The notes: generated by a model from the letters alone, not told the origin. A stretch of DNA of 64,000 nt from Nocardioides allogilvus (GCF_003047285.1 NZ_PZYX01000003.1:291233-355232), one strand, 5' to 3'. Positions 1 through 10,655 are shown, counted from the first letter of the stretch. Made by a program: numbers and translations.

Positions 1-577
1 CGGCGACGAAGGAGGTGGTGAACAGGGCGGACGAATAGCTCAATGTCTCGTCGAGGAAGAGCGCGAAGAGCTCGTTCGACAAGTCGTAGTGATGGGCGAT
101 GTTGGCCTGGCTGTTGTCCTCGGTGCTCCGCTGGTGGCTCGGGGTCCGGTGGGTGACGAAGGCGCGCGCCCGTTGCAGCGACTCGGGGATCAGGGTCGCG
201 ATCCGGGCCGCCGGCACGGTCAGGAAGGCGGCCAGGTCGTCGGTGTCCCAGGCGCCGGTGAGGTAGGCCTCGCCGAAGCCGATGAGCCCGTCCCGGCCGA
301 CGCGTGCGTAGAACTCCTCGGGACGGTGGATCACCATCCGCGGACCACCGCGGCCGAAGGTGCGCCCGATGCCGCGGCTGTTGGGCGCCTCCTCGACGAG
401 CACGTCGAGGCGGCGGATCGCGGCGGCGAACAGCCGGCGCGCGACGGCTGCCGACACGGTCGTGCGCGGGCCGGTGCGCACCGGCTCGAGGCCGGGGTGC
501 CGGGAGCTCGGCTCGTCGGCCCGGTGGGTCGGGGTGTGCTGGGGCGTGTGGGCGGGGTTGTTGGCCAGGTCCGTCAT
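1..577 (-). CDS. Cyclopropane-fatty-acid-phospholipid synthase family methyltransferase (partial, 3' end off the window)
   Basis: SAM-dependent methyltransferase of the mycolic-acid/cyclopropane synthase family, which adds a methylene or methyl group to unsaturated acyl chains of membrane phospholipids. The visible 192 codons include the family hallmark HHYDLSNELFALFLDETL followed by SYSSA, leading into the SAM-binding fold, which lies outside the window. The start is the ATG at 577, which overlaps the stop of the upstream fusion gene as ATGA, so translation is probably coupled. In Mycobacterium tuberculosis ufaA1 (Rv0447c) sits in the same sigK neighbourhood with DUF1365 and FAD-oxidoreductase genes, which supports the call. 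It is the last visible gene of the sigK operon. The C-terminal catalytic half cannot be checked. Confidence 0.88.
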   Translation of the reverse strand, partial: MTDLANNPAHTPQHTPTHRADEPSSRHPGLEPVRTGPRTTVSAAVARRLFAAAIRRLDVLVEEAPNSRGIGRTFGRGGPRMVIHRPEEFYARVGRDGLIGFGEAYLTGAWDTDDLAAFLTVPAARIATLIPESLQRARAFVTHRTPSHQRSTEDNSQANIAHHYDLSNELFALFLDETLSYSSALFTTSFVA

Positions 578-2640
578 CGGACACCTTCTTCGGGCTGCAG
601 GGTGGCGGCGGAGTGGGCACGCTCGTCCACGAGTGGCTGGTGGTGGGCCGGTCGGGGGTGGATCGGGAGCCGGCGAGCCCACAGCCAGATGCCGTGGAGC
701 CGGATCAGGGCGCTGCCGCGCAGGGCAGCACCGGCGGATCGCCAGGCACCGGCCCAGCGACCGCGTCCGTCCTGCGCCGACTCGACGCGCTCGCCGGTGA
801 CGCTCGCTGCGAAGGGCGAGCCGTCGTCGGTGTGCAGGGTGACGGCGATGTCGAGGCGGGTGTTCGGGACGGGGATCGCGAGCTCGTAGTGGCCGTCGAC
901 GCCGTGGAACGGCGAGACGTACATCGCCTTGTCGGTCCGGGCTCGGCCCTGGCCGTCGGGCCGGACGAGGTAGGCGTGCCGGTCGCCGTACGTGTTGTGC
1001 ACCTCGACCACCGCTGCCGCCTGCGCGCCCGTGGCGTCGAAGCACCAGAAGACGGAGATGGGGTTGAAGCAGTAGCCCAGCGAGCGGGGGTTGGCGGCCA
1101 TCACGATCTGGCCGCCGGTGACGTCGATGTCGTGCAGCGCGAGGAACTCCTCGACGTTGGCGCGGATCGACGACGTCGGCGAGCCCAGGTGGTCGCGCGC
1201 CTCGAACCGGGCGAGCGGGCCGCGGTCGGGCAGGTCGTCGAGGTCGACCAGCCACAGGTGGGAGCGGTTCTCGAAGGTGCGCTTGAAGGGTGTGCGCCGG
1301 GTGTGCCGGACCGTGGTGCGGAACAGGCCGGGCTCGACCGGTTGGACGGAGGTGGCTTGTGCGACGGGCCACGTGAGCCCGAGCCGGGTCGCGGCCGCCA
1401 GGCCGGAGCGCGCGCCGTCCTCGTGGAATCCCCAGCCGTGGTAGGCGCCGGCGAAGGCGACCCGGTCGGTGTCGATCGAGGGCAGTCGTCGCTGCGCGGC
1501 CACCGACTCGGGGGTGTAGAGCGGGTGCTCGTACTCCATCCGCTCGATCACCGACGCCGGGTCGACGAGGTGCTCGCCGCCGAGCGTGACGAGGTAGTGG
1601 GTCGACGTGGGCAGGCGCTGAAGGCGGGTCAGGTCGTAGGTGACGGTGACCTGGCCGGTGGGCGTGGCCGGACGCTGGAAGTTCCAGCTCGATCGGGCGT
1701 TGACCGCCTGGGGCAGCAGCGAGGTGTCGGTGTGCAGCAGGGCGGTGTTGGCGGAGTAGGGCAGCGCGCCCAGCACCTCGGACTGCGCCCGGCTCGGCGA
1801 CTCCAGCATCGTCAGGGCCTGGGAAGGGTGCGTGGCGACGACGACCGCGTCGAAGGAGTGCACGCGGCCGTTGCCGTCGGTGACCTCGACCCCGTCGGGC
1901 AGCTCGCACACCGAGGTGATCTTGGTGCCGGTGCGCACCGACTGCAGGTGGGTGGCGACGGCGGCGACGTACGTCCCCGAACCGCCGGTGACCGTGCGCC
2001 ACTCGGGGGAACCGAAGACGCCGAGCATGCCGTGGTGCTCGAGGAAGGTGAAGAGGTAGCGGGCGGGGTAGTCGAGCGAGGTCTCGGGATCGCAGGACCA
2101 CACGGCCGCGACCAGGGGCTCCATGAAGTGCCGCACGAAGTGGGCGGAGAAGCCGCCCGCGTCGAGGAACTCCCGCAGGGTCTGGTCGTCGACCCGAGAT
2201 CCCGGATCCGCAGCCGCGGCGAGGACCTTGCGTGCCTGCCGGTGGAACCGCGGGATCTCCGCCAGCATCCGCCAGTGGGTCGCCGAGGTCAGGGCCGAGC
2301 GGGTCGGGAAGAGCCCGCGGGCGCCCAGGGCGCCGGCGTACTCCACGCCCGAGCCCTGGTCGGAGACCGACAGCGACATCTCGGAGGGCTGGGTGGCGAT
2401 GTCGAGCTCGGCGAACAGGCGCAGCAGCGTGGGATAGGTCCGGCGGTTGTGCACGATGAAGCCGGTGTCGATGCGCAGCTCGCCGTCGGGGGACTCGACG
2501 ACGTGGGTGTCGGCGTGACCGCCCAGGCGGTCGTCGGCCTCGAACAGCGTCACGTGGGCGGTGCGCGAGGCGACGTACGCAGCGGTCAGGCCAGCGACAC
2601 CGGAGCCGATGACTCCGATGTGCCGGGGCGAGGCGGTCAT
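574..2640 (-). CDS. Fused FAD-dependent amine-oxidase-type oxidoreductase and DUF1365 protein
   Basis: 688-residue fusion. Residues 1 to about 420 are an NAD(P)/FAD-binding oxidoreductase: the dinucleotide motif GVIGSGVAGLTAAY is at about residue 9, a RLGGHADTH segment follows, and GAYHGWGFHEDG closes the domain. Residues about 430 to 660 are a DUF1365 domain containing ANPRSLGYCFNPISVFWC. In M. tuberculosis these are two genes (Rv0449c and Rv0448c) beside the cyclopropane synthase ufaA1, so the set probably acts together on membrane fatty acids; the chemistry is not established. The ATG at 2640 overlaps the rskA stop (ATGA), and the stop overlaps the methyltransferase ATG. Single-chain fusion is the unusual point and suggests a direct handover between the two activities. 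Confidence 0.87.
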   Translation of the reverse strand: MTASPRHIGVIGSGVAGLTAAYVASRTAHVTLFEADDRLGGHADTHVVESPDGELRIDTGFIVHNRRTYPTLLRLFAELDIATQPSEMSLSVSDQGSGVEYAGALGARGLFPTRSALTSATHWRMLAEIPRFHRQARKVLAAAADPGSRVDDQTLREFLDAGGFSAHFVRHFMEPLVAAVWSCDPETSLDYPARYLFTFLEHHGMLGVFGSPEWRTVTGGSGTYVAAVATHLQSVRTGTKITSVCELPDGVEVTDGNGRVHSFDAVVVATHPSQALTMLESPSRAQSEVLGALPYSANTALLHTDTSLLPQAVNARSSWNFQRPATPTGQVTVTYDLTRLQRLPTSTHYLVTLGGEHLVDPASVIERMEYEHPLYTPESVAAQRRLPSIDTDRVAFAGAYHGWGFHEDGARSGLAAATRLGLTWPVAQATSVQPVEPGLFRTTVRHTRRTPFKRTFENRSHLWLVDLDDLPDRGPLARFEARDHLGSPTSSIRANVEEFLALHDIDVTGGQIVMAANPRSLGYCFNPISVFWCFDATGAQAAAVVEVHNTYGDRHAYLVRPDGQGRARTDKAMYVSPFHGVDGHYELAIPVPNTRLDIAVTLHTDDGSPFAASVTGERVESAQDGRGRWAGAWRSAGAALRGSALIRLHGIWLWARRLPIHPRPAHHQPLVDERAHSAATLQPEEGVR

Positions 2641-3332
2641 GTCGCTTGGGAGAAGTCGAAGAGTGCGACGGGCGGGAGGTTGGGCTTCTCGGAGCCACCG
2701 GCGGGCTCGATCGTCACACCGGCGGCGCTGGCGGTCGCTGCGTCACCGTCCAGGACGATCTCCTCGGTGCCGCCCTCCATCAAGCCGGCAGAGACCATGT
2801 CGCCGCGCTGCTGCAGCCACAGCTGGTAGGTCTGGCCGCTCGGCGCCGGCGCCATGTCCTCGGTGCGGATGACGGCCTTGTGCAGCGACTTGGACCGCGT
2901 GACGGTGGCTCGACCCTTGTCGCCGAGGTCGATGCTCACCGACTGGGCGTCGGGAGCGCGGAGAACCTGCTCGGCGACGGTCAGCGATGGGTTGTCCGAC
3001 GGGGTCCATGGCTGCCAGACAGCAGCAGCCAGGCCGAGGACGGCGACGATGGACGCGGCGACCAGGAGGGGAAACCAGGCAGCACGCCGAGAGGGTGCCA
3101 CGATCGGAGGGAGCGGCCGGACGTGGGTGATGCCGGTCAGGACGGAGGCGCGCAGCGAGGGAGGCGGGGTGACGGCGACGGAATCGGCCAGCAGCGCGGC
3201 GGTCTCCCGCAGGGAGGCCACCTCGTCGCGGCAGTCCTCGCACTCGGCGAGGTGGCGTTCGAACGCTGCTCGTTCGAGGTCGTCGACCGCGTCGAGGGCG
3301 TAGGCGCCCGTGAGCTTGTGAATGTCGCTCAT
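2637..3332 (-). CDS. rskA: Anti-sigma-K factor RskA family
   Basis: Predicted membrane anti-sigma factor that holds SigK inactive, 231 residues. The cytoplasmic N-terminus carries a zinc-binding anti-sigma signature HLAECEDC (His27, Cys31, Cys34). A single transmembrane helix lies at about residues 85-107, followed by the extracytoplasmic RskA domain with QTYQLWLQQRGD. Family knowledge: RskA is cleaved by regulated proteolysis to free SigK. The gene directly follows sigK with an ATGA overlap at 3329-3332, and its stop overlaps the start of the oxidoreductase fusion. The same order sigK-rskA occurs in mycobacteria (Rv0445c-Rv0444c), which strengthens the name. Confidence 0.9.
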   Translation of the reverse strand: MSDIHKLTGAYALDAVDDLERAAFERHLAECEDCRDEVASLRETAALLADSVAVTPPPSLRASVLTGITHVRPLPPIVAPSRRAAWFPLLVAASIVAVLGLAAAVWQPWTPSDNPSLTVAEQVLRAPDAQSVSIDLGDKGRATVTRSKSLHKAVIRTEDMAPAPSGQTYQLWLQQRGDMVSAGLMEGGTEEIVLDGDAATASAAGVTIEPAGGSEKPNLPPVALFDFSQAT

Positions 3333-3940
3333 GACCCAACTCCCATCGCATCGCGCAGCCGGATGAGTCCATCCCGGATGCGGGTCTTGGCGGTGCCGAC
3401 AGGAACGTCGAGCATCGTTGCCACTTCTGTGTGTGTGTAGCCCCCGAAGAAGGCAAGCTCCACGGCTTCTCGTTGTACGGCGGTGAGCCCGGCGACTGCT
3501 CCGCGGACCCGCTGGGCTTCCAGCGAGGCGTGGGCGGCTTCGAGCGTTGAATCGTGTTCCACGGGTCGGCTCTCACGGTGGTATGTCGAATCGCGGGCCG
3601 TGGAGGCCTCGGCCGAGCGGACCCGGTCGACTGCCTTGCGGTGCACGATCGTCAACAGCCAGCCGATGGCGCTCCCCCGAGTGGGATCGAAGCGACTGCT
3701 GGTTCGCCACGCGTCGAGGAACGCCTCCTGGAGGACTTCCTCAGCGTGAGCGGGGTTGCGGACCACCCGAAGCGCCAGGCCGTAGGCCCGGGCCGAGGTG
3801 GCGTCGTACAGCTCAGCGAAGGCGGCCTCGTCGCCGCGGCTTGACCGCTGCATCAAGAAGGCGAGCCGTGCTGCTGCGTCCCCCGACGGGGCACCCTCTG
3901 GTGAGGATGCCCCGCCGGGCACGGACTTCAAGTGGTCCAC
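3329..3940 (-). CDS. sigK: ECF RNA polymerase sigma factor SigK
   Basis: Extracytoplasmic-function sigma factor of 203 residues from the chosen start. Sigma region 2 is EAAFAELYDATSARAYGLAL through EVLQEAFLDAWR; region 4 is VQREAVELAFFGGYTHTEVA ending in GTAKTRIRDGLIRLR. The reading frame could open at a TTG (3976) immediately after the fasciclin stop, but I prefer the GTG at 3940, which has AAGGA eight bases upstream. An ATG further in (MQRSSRGDEAAF) is another possibility. It sits between the fasciclin gene and rskA, and probably drives its own operon from the promoter upstream of the fasciclin gene. A hairpin between the fasciclin gene and sigK may lower sigK expression. Confidence 0.9.
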   Translation of the reverse strand: MDHLKSVPGGASSPEGAPSGDAAARLAFLMQRSSRGDEAAFAELYDATSARAYGLALRVVRNPAHAEEVLQEAFLDAWRTSSRFDPTRGSAIGWLLTIVHRKAVDRVRSAEASTARDSTYHRESRPVEHDSTLEAAHASLEAQRVRGAVAGLTAVQREAVELAFFGGYTHTEVATMLDVPVGTAKTRIRDGLIRLRDAMGVGS

Positions 3941-3959
3941 GTGACAGATCCTTGCTGAG

Positions 3960-3975
3960 TGTCGGTTATCCGACA
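3960..3975 (-). promoter_or_regulatory. Hairpin between fasciclin gene and sigK
   Basis: Perfect 6-bp stem with 4-base loop, TGTCGG-TTAT-CCGACA on the plus strand, lying just after the fasciclin stop codon and before the preferred sigK GTG. There is no T-run, so it is more likely an attenuator or mRNA-processing and stability element than a full terminator. Function inferred. Confidence 0.4.
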
Positions 3976-3976
3976 A

Positions 3977-4639
3977 TCACATCTGGGGCATCATGACGGT
4001 GTCGATGACGTACACCGTCGCGTTGGCGGTCTGGATGTTGCCGCAGATGATGTTGGCCTTCTCCTCCTTGTCGGCGGTGAACGCCTCGCCCGAGCCCTTG
4101 ACGACGAGCTTGTCGTTGTTGAGGGTGTCGAACTTGCCGGCCAGGTTGTCCGGCGTGATGGTCTCGCCAACGACGTGGTGCGTCAGGATCGCCGTCAGGG
4201 TCTCCTTGTCGGCCAGCACGGCGTCGAGGGTCTTCTTGTCGATCTTGGCGAACGCGTCGTCGGTCGGGGCGAAGACGGTGATGCCCTCGGCCGAGTTGAG
4301 CGTGTCGACGAGACCGGCCTCGGTCACGGCGGCGACCAGGGTCTTGAGGAGCGGGTTGCCGGAGGCGGCGGTGGCGACCGGCTCGGTGGCCATGCCCTCG
4401 AAGGAGCCCGGGTCGGACGGGTCGGTCGGGATCGCGGCGCAACCCTCACCGAACGTGCCGGCACCGGCGTCGGAGGCGGGCTCGGTCTCTTCGGTGGTGG
4501 GCTCCTCGGAAGCGGTCTCCGAGGTCGTCTCGGAGGCGGAACCGGAGGTGGGCTCCTCGTCGGCGCCACAGGCAGCCATACCGAGGGACAGCGTCAGAGC
4601 CATGGCGGCCAGACCGGAAGTGCGGGCAATGCGGTTCAT
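3977..4639 (-). CDS. Fasciclin (FAS1) domain lipoprotein, MPT70/MPT83-like
   Basis: Exported surface protein of 220 residues. The signal peptide ends at a lipobox-like site with Cys24 (GMAACG). An acidic Ser/Thr/Glu-rich linker covers residues about 26-60. One FAS1 domain covers about residues 85-218, with the conserved GITVFAPTDDAFAKI and ILTHHVVGETIT blocks and the C-terminal ANATVYVIDTVMMP. In mycobacteria MPT70 and MPT83 are the most strongly SigK-controlled proteins; here the gene is the first of the sigK operon itself, which makes autoregulation likely. It is preceded by a candidate SigK promoter at 4703-4731. Role in adhesion or envelope is inferred from the family. Confidence 0.9.
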   Translation of the reverse strand: MNRIARTSGLAAMALTLSLGMAACGADEEPTSGSASETTSETASEEPTTEETEPASDAGAGTFGEGCAAIPTDPSDPGSFEGMATEPVATAASGNPLLKTLVAAVTEAGLVDTLNSAEGITVFAPTDDAFAKIDKKTLDAVLADKETLTAILTHHVVGETITPDNLAGKFDTLNNDKLVVKGSGEAFTADKEEKANIICGNIQTANATVYVIDTVMMPQM

Positions 4640-4702
4640 GGGGAACTGCCTTTCGTGAGGGGCTTCCAGAGCGGGTGGCCCCGGGAGTTTGTTTCCGGAG
4701 GG

Positions 4703-4731
4703 TGTTCGTTGCCTCGATCGAGGCGGATTGG
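4703..4731 (-). promoter_or_regulatory. Candidate SigK promoter with central palindrome
   Basis: On the minus strand, CCAATCC (4731-4725) and CGAACA (4708-4703) are separated by 16 bases. They resemble the published mycobacterial SigK elements (CCATCC and CCGAAT type). The spacer holds the perfect 14-bp palindrome GCCTCGATCGAGGC at 4711-4724, which could be an operator or chance. The site is about 65 bases upstream of the fasciclin start. Confidence 0.45.
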
Positions 4732-4759
4732 TGCGTATTTGAAAACTTTTGCCGCCGGC

Positions 4760-6268
4760 TCAGCCGACGTTGACCGCGATCTGCTGGATGCCGCTGGAGC
4801 CCTCGGGGAAGGGGCTCATGCGCGCAGCGGTCTGCAGCTCGCCGTCCTTGTTGGTCGCCCGGCAGGCCAGGAAGTGCTGGCCGGGCTTGGCGTCCCACTC
4901 GAGGTACCACTGGCGCCAGTAGTCGTTGCCGGCGTCCGCACCGAGCGTCGCGGTCTGCCACGCGCCGCCGTCGACGCTGACCTCGACCTTGTCGATGCCG
5001 ACGTGCTGCGCCCAGGCGACACCGCCGATGAACAGGCGTCCGGGGTCGTTGTTGGACAACGGCTTCGGGGTGTCGATCCGGCTGGAGATCTTGATCGGGG
5101 CATCGGTGGCCCACTCGCGCTCGGTCCAGTAGGCCTGCTCGGCGTCGTAGGTCGTGAGCGTCATCTTGGTGATCCACTTGCAGGCGCTGACGAAGCCGTA
5201 GAGGCCGGGCACGACCATCCGGACCGGGAAGCCGTTCTCCCGCGGGAGCGGCTCGCCGTTCATGCCGAAGACGATCATTGCGTCGCGACCGTCGGTGGCG
5301 ACGCCGAGCGGGGTCGAGATGGTCATCCCGTCCACGTCGGTCGACAGGATCTGGTCGGCCGACGTGTTGTCGATGCCGGCGAGGTCGAGCACGTCGGTGA
5401 GGCGTACACCGAGCCAGCGGGCGGCTCCGATGTAGGGCCCGCCGACGTCGTTGGAGACACAGGTCATGGTGATGTCGCGCTCGATGACCTCGAGGTCGTA
5501 GAGGTCGGCCAGCGTGAGCGTGACCTGCTTGTCGACGTCACCGTCGATGGTCAGCGTCCAGGACTCGGCGTCCACGATCGGCAGCGAGAGGCGGGTGTCG
5601 ACGCGGTAGAAGTCCGCGGTCGGCGTCCGGAACGGGGAGATCCCGGGGACCTTCTGCTCCAGCCCGGTCGGCAGGGGCTTCTCCAGCCCGGTCGCCTTGG
5701 GTAGCTCGATGTCGGTGCCCTTGAGGCGGTACGACGCCACGAACCGTCCGGCGCTGCCGAACGCCGCAGCGGCGACCGCCAGGCCGCCGGCCGCGATCAG
5801 GACGCCACGTCGGGTGGGCCCGGACACGGCCTCTCCGGTGCCGGCCTCCTCGAGCCGGTGCAGCCACCACAGGGCGACGGCTCCGACGACGGCGGCGACG
5901 ACGCTCGGCAGCAGGTCCAGCGGACCGGCGGTGGGCCGGAGCATCGCCAGCACGCCGGCGAGGGCGGCCAGGCCGACGATCATCAGCAGCCCGAGGGTGA
6001 TGCGGCGCGCGGCGACGATGCCGGCGATCCCCGCCAGCACCAGGACGCCGAGCATGACCGAGCCGATGAGGATCGGCTTGTCGGCGGTCCCGAAGTTCTT
6101 GATCGCCCACTCCTTGACCGGGGTGGGGGTCAGGTCGATCACCGTCGATCCGACGGCGAGGACGGGCGAGGCCGCCGGGACGGTCAGGGCCGCCACGAGG
6201 TGAGCGGCCGCGACACCGGCGAGGGTGGCGAGGACGCCGAACAGGGCGTGGAGCAGACGTGTCAGCAC
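4760..6268 (-). CDS. Membrane-anchored molybdopterin-dependent oxidoreductase (sulfite-oxidase fold)
   Basis: 502 residues from the GTG at 6268; an upstream in-frame extension would run antisense through the enoyl-CoA hydratase and is rejected. The N-terminal 150 residues contain about four hydrophobic helices. A further TRRGVLIAAGGLAVAAAAFG segment precedes the soluble part. The Mo-cofactor domain includes TMTCVSNDVGG, whose Cys is the likely molybdenum ligand, and NGFPVRMVVPGLYGF. The C-terminal Mo-co dimerisation domain has VEVSVDGGAWQTATLG. Related to M. tuberculosis Rv0218-type proteins; the substrate is unknown. It lies upstream of the SigK operon on the same strand, separated by a 120-bp promoter region, and divergent from the hydratase gene. 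Confidence 0.85.
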   Translation of the reverse strand: MLTRLLHALFGVLATLAGVAAAHLVAALTVPAASPVLAVGSTVIDLTPTPVKEWAIKNFGTADKPILIGSVMLGVLVLAGIAGIVAARRITLGLLMIVGLAALAGVLAMLRPTAGPLDLLPSVVAAVVGAVALWWLHRLEEAGTGEAVSGPTRRGVLIAAGGLAVAAAAFGSAGRFVASYRLKGTDIELPKATGLEKPLPTGLEQKVPGISPFRTPTADFYRVDTRLSLPIVDAESWTLTIDGDVDKQVTLTLADLYDLEVIERDITMTCVSNDVGGPYIGAARWLGVRLTDVLDLAGIDNTSADQILSTDVDGMTISTPLGVATDGRDAMIVFGMNGEPLPRENGFPVRMVVPGLYGFVSACKWITKMTLTTYDAEQAYWTEREWATDAPIKISSRIDTPKPLSNNDPGRLFIGGVAWAQHVGIDKVEVSVDGGAWQTATLGADAGNDYWRQWYLEWDAKPGQHFLACRATNKDGELQTAARMSPFPEGSSGIQQIAVNVG

Positions 6269-6318
6269 ATCGGGTGTTCGGCGCCGTGCCCTGCGCGGAT
6301 TGGATGGGTGGCCTGAGG

Positions 6319-6324
6319 CAGGAT
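6319..6324 (+). promoter_or_regulatory. Candidate -10 of leaderless enoyl-CoA hydratase transcript
   Basis: CAGGAT lies seven bases before the ATG at 6332, the spacing expected when transcription starts at the start codon. It is a CANNNT variant of the TANNNT pattern seen before many genes here, and supports the second ATG over the one at 6323. Confidence 0.35.
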
Positions 6325-6331
6325 GCGGGGC

Positions 6332-7075
6332 ATGGAACTCGTGCACTACGTCGTCGACGGCCCGCTCGCCACGATCACCCTCGACTCTCCGCACAACCGC
6401 AACGCGTTGTCGAAGCAGCTCGTCACCGAGCTCTTCGGGCACCTGCAGGCAGCGGCAGCCGACGACGAGGTCAGGGTCGTCCTGATCACCTCGTCCGGGA
6501 AGGTCTTCTGCTCGGGCGCCGACCTCTCCGAGGCCACGGCCGACGGCATGGAGGAGGGCGCTCGCCGCATCGTCGAGCTGCAGCGCCTCATCGTGTCGAT
6601 GGACAAGCCCGTCGTGGTGCGGGCGTACGGCGCCGTGCGGGCCGGCGGGATCGGGATCGTCGCCGCCGCGGACATCGCGGTGGCCAACGAGTCCGCGACG
6701 TTCGCGCTGACCGAGGTGAAGCTCGGTCTGGCCGCGGCGATCATCAGCCTGACCGTGCACCACCGGATGGACCCCCGCGCGGCCGCGCTGACCACGCTCG
6801 GCGGCGAGGTCTTCTCCGGCGCCGACGCAGCGGCGTACGGGCTGGTGACGACGGCCGTGCCGGACGATGCGATCGACGAGCGGGTCGCCGAGCTCTGCCG
6901 GTCGCTGGCGACGGGTGCCCCCCAGGGCCTGCGCGAGTCGAAGCGGATCCTCAACGCCGACCTCATCGCCCGCATCGATGCGAAGGGCGCCGAGATGGCT
7001 GCCCTCTCGGCCCGGCTCTTCGCCTCCGACGAGGCGCGCGAGTCGATGACGGCCTTCCTGAGCCGCAAGAAGTAA
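6332..7075 (+). CDS. Enoyl-CoA hydratase/isomerase family protein
   Basis: Crotonase-fold enzyme of 247 residues, probably acting on acyl-CoA in beta-oxidation or a related degradation pathway in the cytoplasm. The CoA/oxyanion region SSGKVFCSGADLSEA (about residue 55) and the second oxyanion segment AYGAVRAGGIGIVAAADIAVA are present. The usual catalytic glutamate region reads FALTEVKLGLAAAIIS, with a Glu before VKLGL. An ATG nine bases upstream (6323) is possible; the -10-like CAGGAT favours 6332. The gene stands alone, divergent from the molybdopterin oxidoreductase, so the exact substrate cannot be told from context. Confidence 0.88.
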   Translation: MELVHYVVDGPLATITLDSPHNRNALSKQLVTELFGHLQAAAADDEVRVVLITSSGKVFCSGADLSEATADGMEEGARRIVELQRLIVSMDKPVVVRAYGAVRAGGIGIVAAADIAVANESATFALTEVKLGLAAAIISLTVHHRMDPRAAALTTLGGEVFSGADAAAYGLVTTAVPDDAIDERVAELCRSLATGAPQGLRESKRILNADLIARIDAKGAEMAALSARLFASDEARESMTAFLSRKK

Positions 7076-7207
7076 CGCGGCTCACGCGCACCACCCGCAG
7101 TGCCGCGGGAAGTCGGCGCAGGCAGGCCTGAGTCGGTAGTCTTGATCTTCTGTCGTTTTGATGAGCGGCACTAGTGGCGTGCGCGAGGAAGACTGGGGGA
7201 TGTCCGG

Positions 7208-9378
<2,171 letters not shown>

Positions 9379-9382
<4 letters not shown>

Positions 9383-10512
9383 GCGCACTGCCCGCGCCGA
9401 CGTCGGCGCACCCGGGTCCCGTCACGGCCGCGGAGCGCCGCTCCAACAACTTCGACGCGCTGCGCCTGATCGGCGCCCTGCTGGTGGTGCTCGGCCACGG
9501 CTATGCGCTGCTGGGCCGCCAGGGCGACGTCCCGGTGGTCCTGGGCTACCAGCTCCAGACCATCGGCGTGATGATCTTCTTCGCGATCAGCGGTTACCTC
9601 ATCACCGCGAGCTGGAGCCGGACCCGCAACCCGGTCACCTATGCGCTGGCGCGCTGCCTGCGGATCTTCCCGGCCCTGATCGTGGTGGTACTGGTGACCG
9701 CCCTGGTCATCGGCCCCCTGGTGACGACGCTGCCGCGGGGGGAGTACTTCGACAACCCCGGCACGGCGACGTACATCGTCAACAACATCAAGCTGCTGGT
9801 GACCTTCCCGCTGCCCGGTGTGTGGGAGGACCTCCCCTACGCGACGGCGGTCAACGGCTCGCTGTGGACGCTGTTCGTGGAGTTCCTCTGCTACGCCGCG
9901 GTGCCGTTCCTGTTCGTCTTCCCGCGCTTCGTGCGTCCGCTGGGCGCCCTCGTCGTCCTCGCCGTCGTGATCCACCTGGCCGAGGTGCCTCAGCACGAAT
10001 CGCCGGTGTTCTGGGGCGTGCGGCTCCGCGACGCGGCCGGCCTGTGGGCCTTCTTCGCGGGCGGCGCGCTGCTGCGCCTGGCCGGTCAGCGCTTCTCGTG
10101 GTTCCGCTTCCGCACCGACATCGCGGTCGCCGGCACGGCAGTCCTGTTCCTGGTCGACGAGGTGGCGCCCGGGCTCGCGCTCGAGGTCGCCTCGGTGGTC
10201 GTCCCCTACGTCGTCCTGACGATCGGGCTCGCGCGCACGCCGTACATCGCGCAGAGCGCCCGCTTCGGTGACTTCTCCTACGGCCTCTACCTCTGGGCGT
10301 TCCCGGTCCAGCAGCTCGTCGTCGACGTGTTCGGCGTGCAGCGGATGTCGGTCAACCTGCTGATGGTCGTGACCGTCACGCTGGCCCTGGCGGCGCTGTC
10401 CTGGCACCTCGTCGAGAAGCCGTCGATGAGGCTGAAGGACCTGATCGTCCGGCGCACCACTCGGCGTACGGCGCCAGCGACTGCACCCGAGCGTGAGCCG
10501 GTCTCCGCCTGA
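9379..10512 (+). CDS. Acyltransferase-3 (OafA/YrhL-like) integral membrane protein
   Basis: Polytopic membrane O-acyltransferase of 377 residues, probably adding acyl groups to a cell-envelope sugar or lipid. It has about ten hydrophobic segments. The family signature begins RRSNNFDALRLIGALLVVLGHGYALLG, whose His is the conserved catalytic-region residue. MIFFAISGYLITASW and a C-terminal FSYGLYLWAFPVQQ follow. The GTG at 9379 overlaps the HelD stop (GTGA), so it is translated together with the RNA-polymerase motor. That pairing may link envelope modification to drug response, but this is speculation. Confidence 0.87.
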
Positions 10513-10531
10513 CGGCTCCTCCATGACTCGA

Positions 10532-10551
10532 GTAGGTAACTGGTTACCTAC
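10532..10551. promoter_or_regulatory. 20-bp near-perfect palindrome, likely operator
   Basis: GTAGGTAAC-TG-GTTACCTAC: two 9-bp arms with a 2-bp centre, in the 150-bp gap between the acyltransferase and the PhzE-like gene. It is AT-richer than its surroundings and has no T-run. It looks like the binding site of a dimeric TetR- or MarR-type repressor controlling the downstream gene; the regulator is not in the window. Confidence 0.55.
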
Positions 10552-10649
10552 CTGGAGACTGGCCCCGCTCACGCGGGCACGCGTCAAGCTCACCAGTTCA
10601 GCGGAACCTCAGCCCTGAGATGGGGCGAAGTCGAGAGCCCAGCGCCAAC

Positions 10650-10655
10650 TAGGGT
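10650..10655 (+). promoter_or_regulatory. -10 element of leaderless PhzE-like gene
   Basis: TAGGGT followed by seven bases and then the ATG at 10663, so the transcript probably starts at the start codon. The palindrome at 10532-10551 lies about 100 bp upstream of it. Confidence 0.5.

Noticed and set aside
304..2829. 841-codon plus-strand frame across the FAD oxidoreductase
   Set aside because: Antisense shadow typical of very GC-rich genes; no family resemblance, while the minus strand has clear motifs and coupled overlaps.
3941..3976. TTG start for sigK directly after the fasciclin stop
   Set aside because: No ribosome-binding site, and it would translate the hairpin; the GTG at 3940 has AAGGA at good spacing.
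6269..6763. N-terminal extension of the molybdopterin oxidoreductase
   Set aside because: It runs antisense through the hydratase gene and has no signal or membrane character; the GTG at 6268 directly precedes the first helix.
7076..7207. Rifamycin-associated element upstream of the HelD-like gene
   Set aside because: I looked for the inverted-repeat element known before rifamycin-response genes and saw none.
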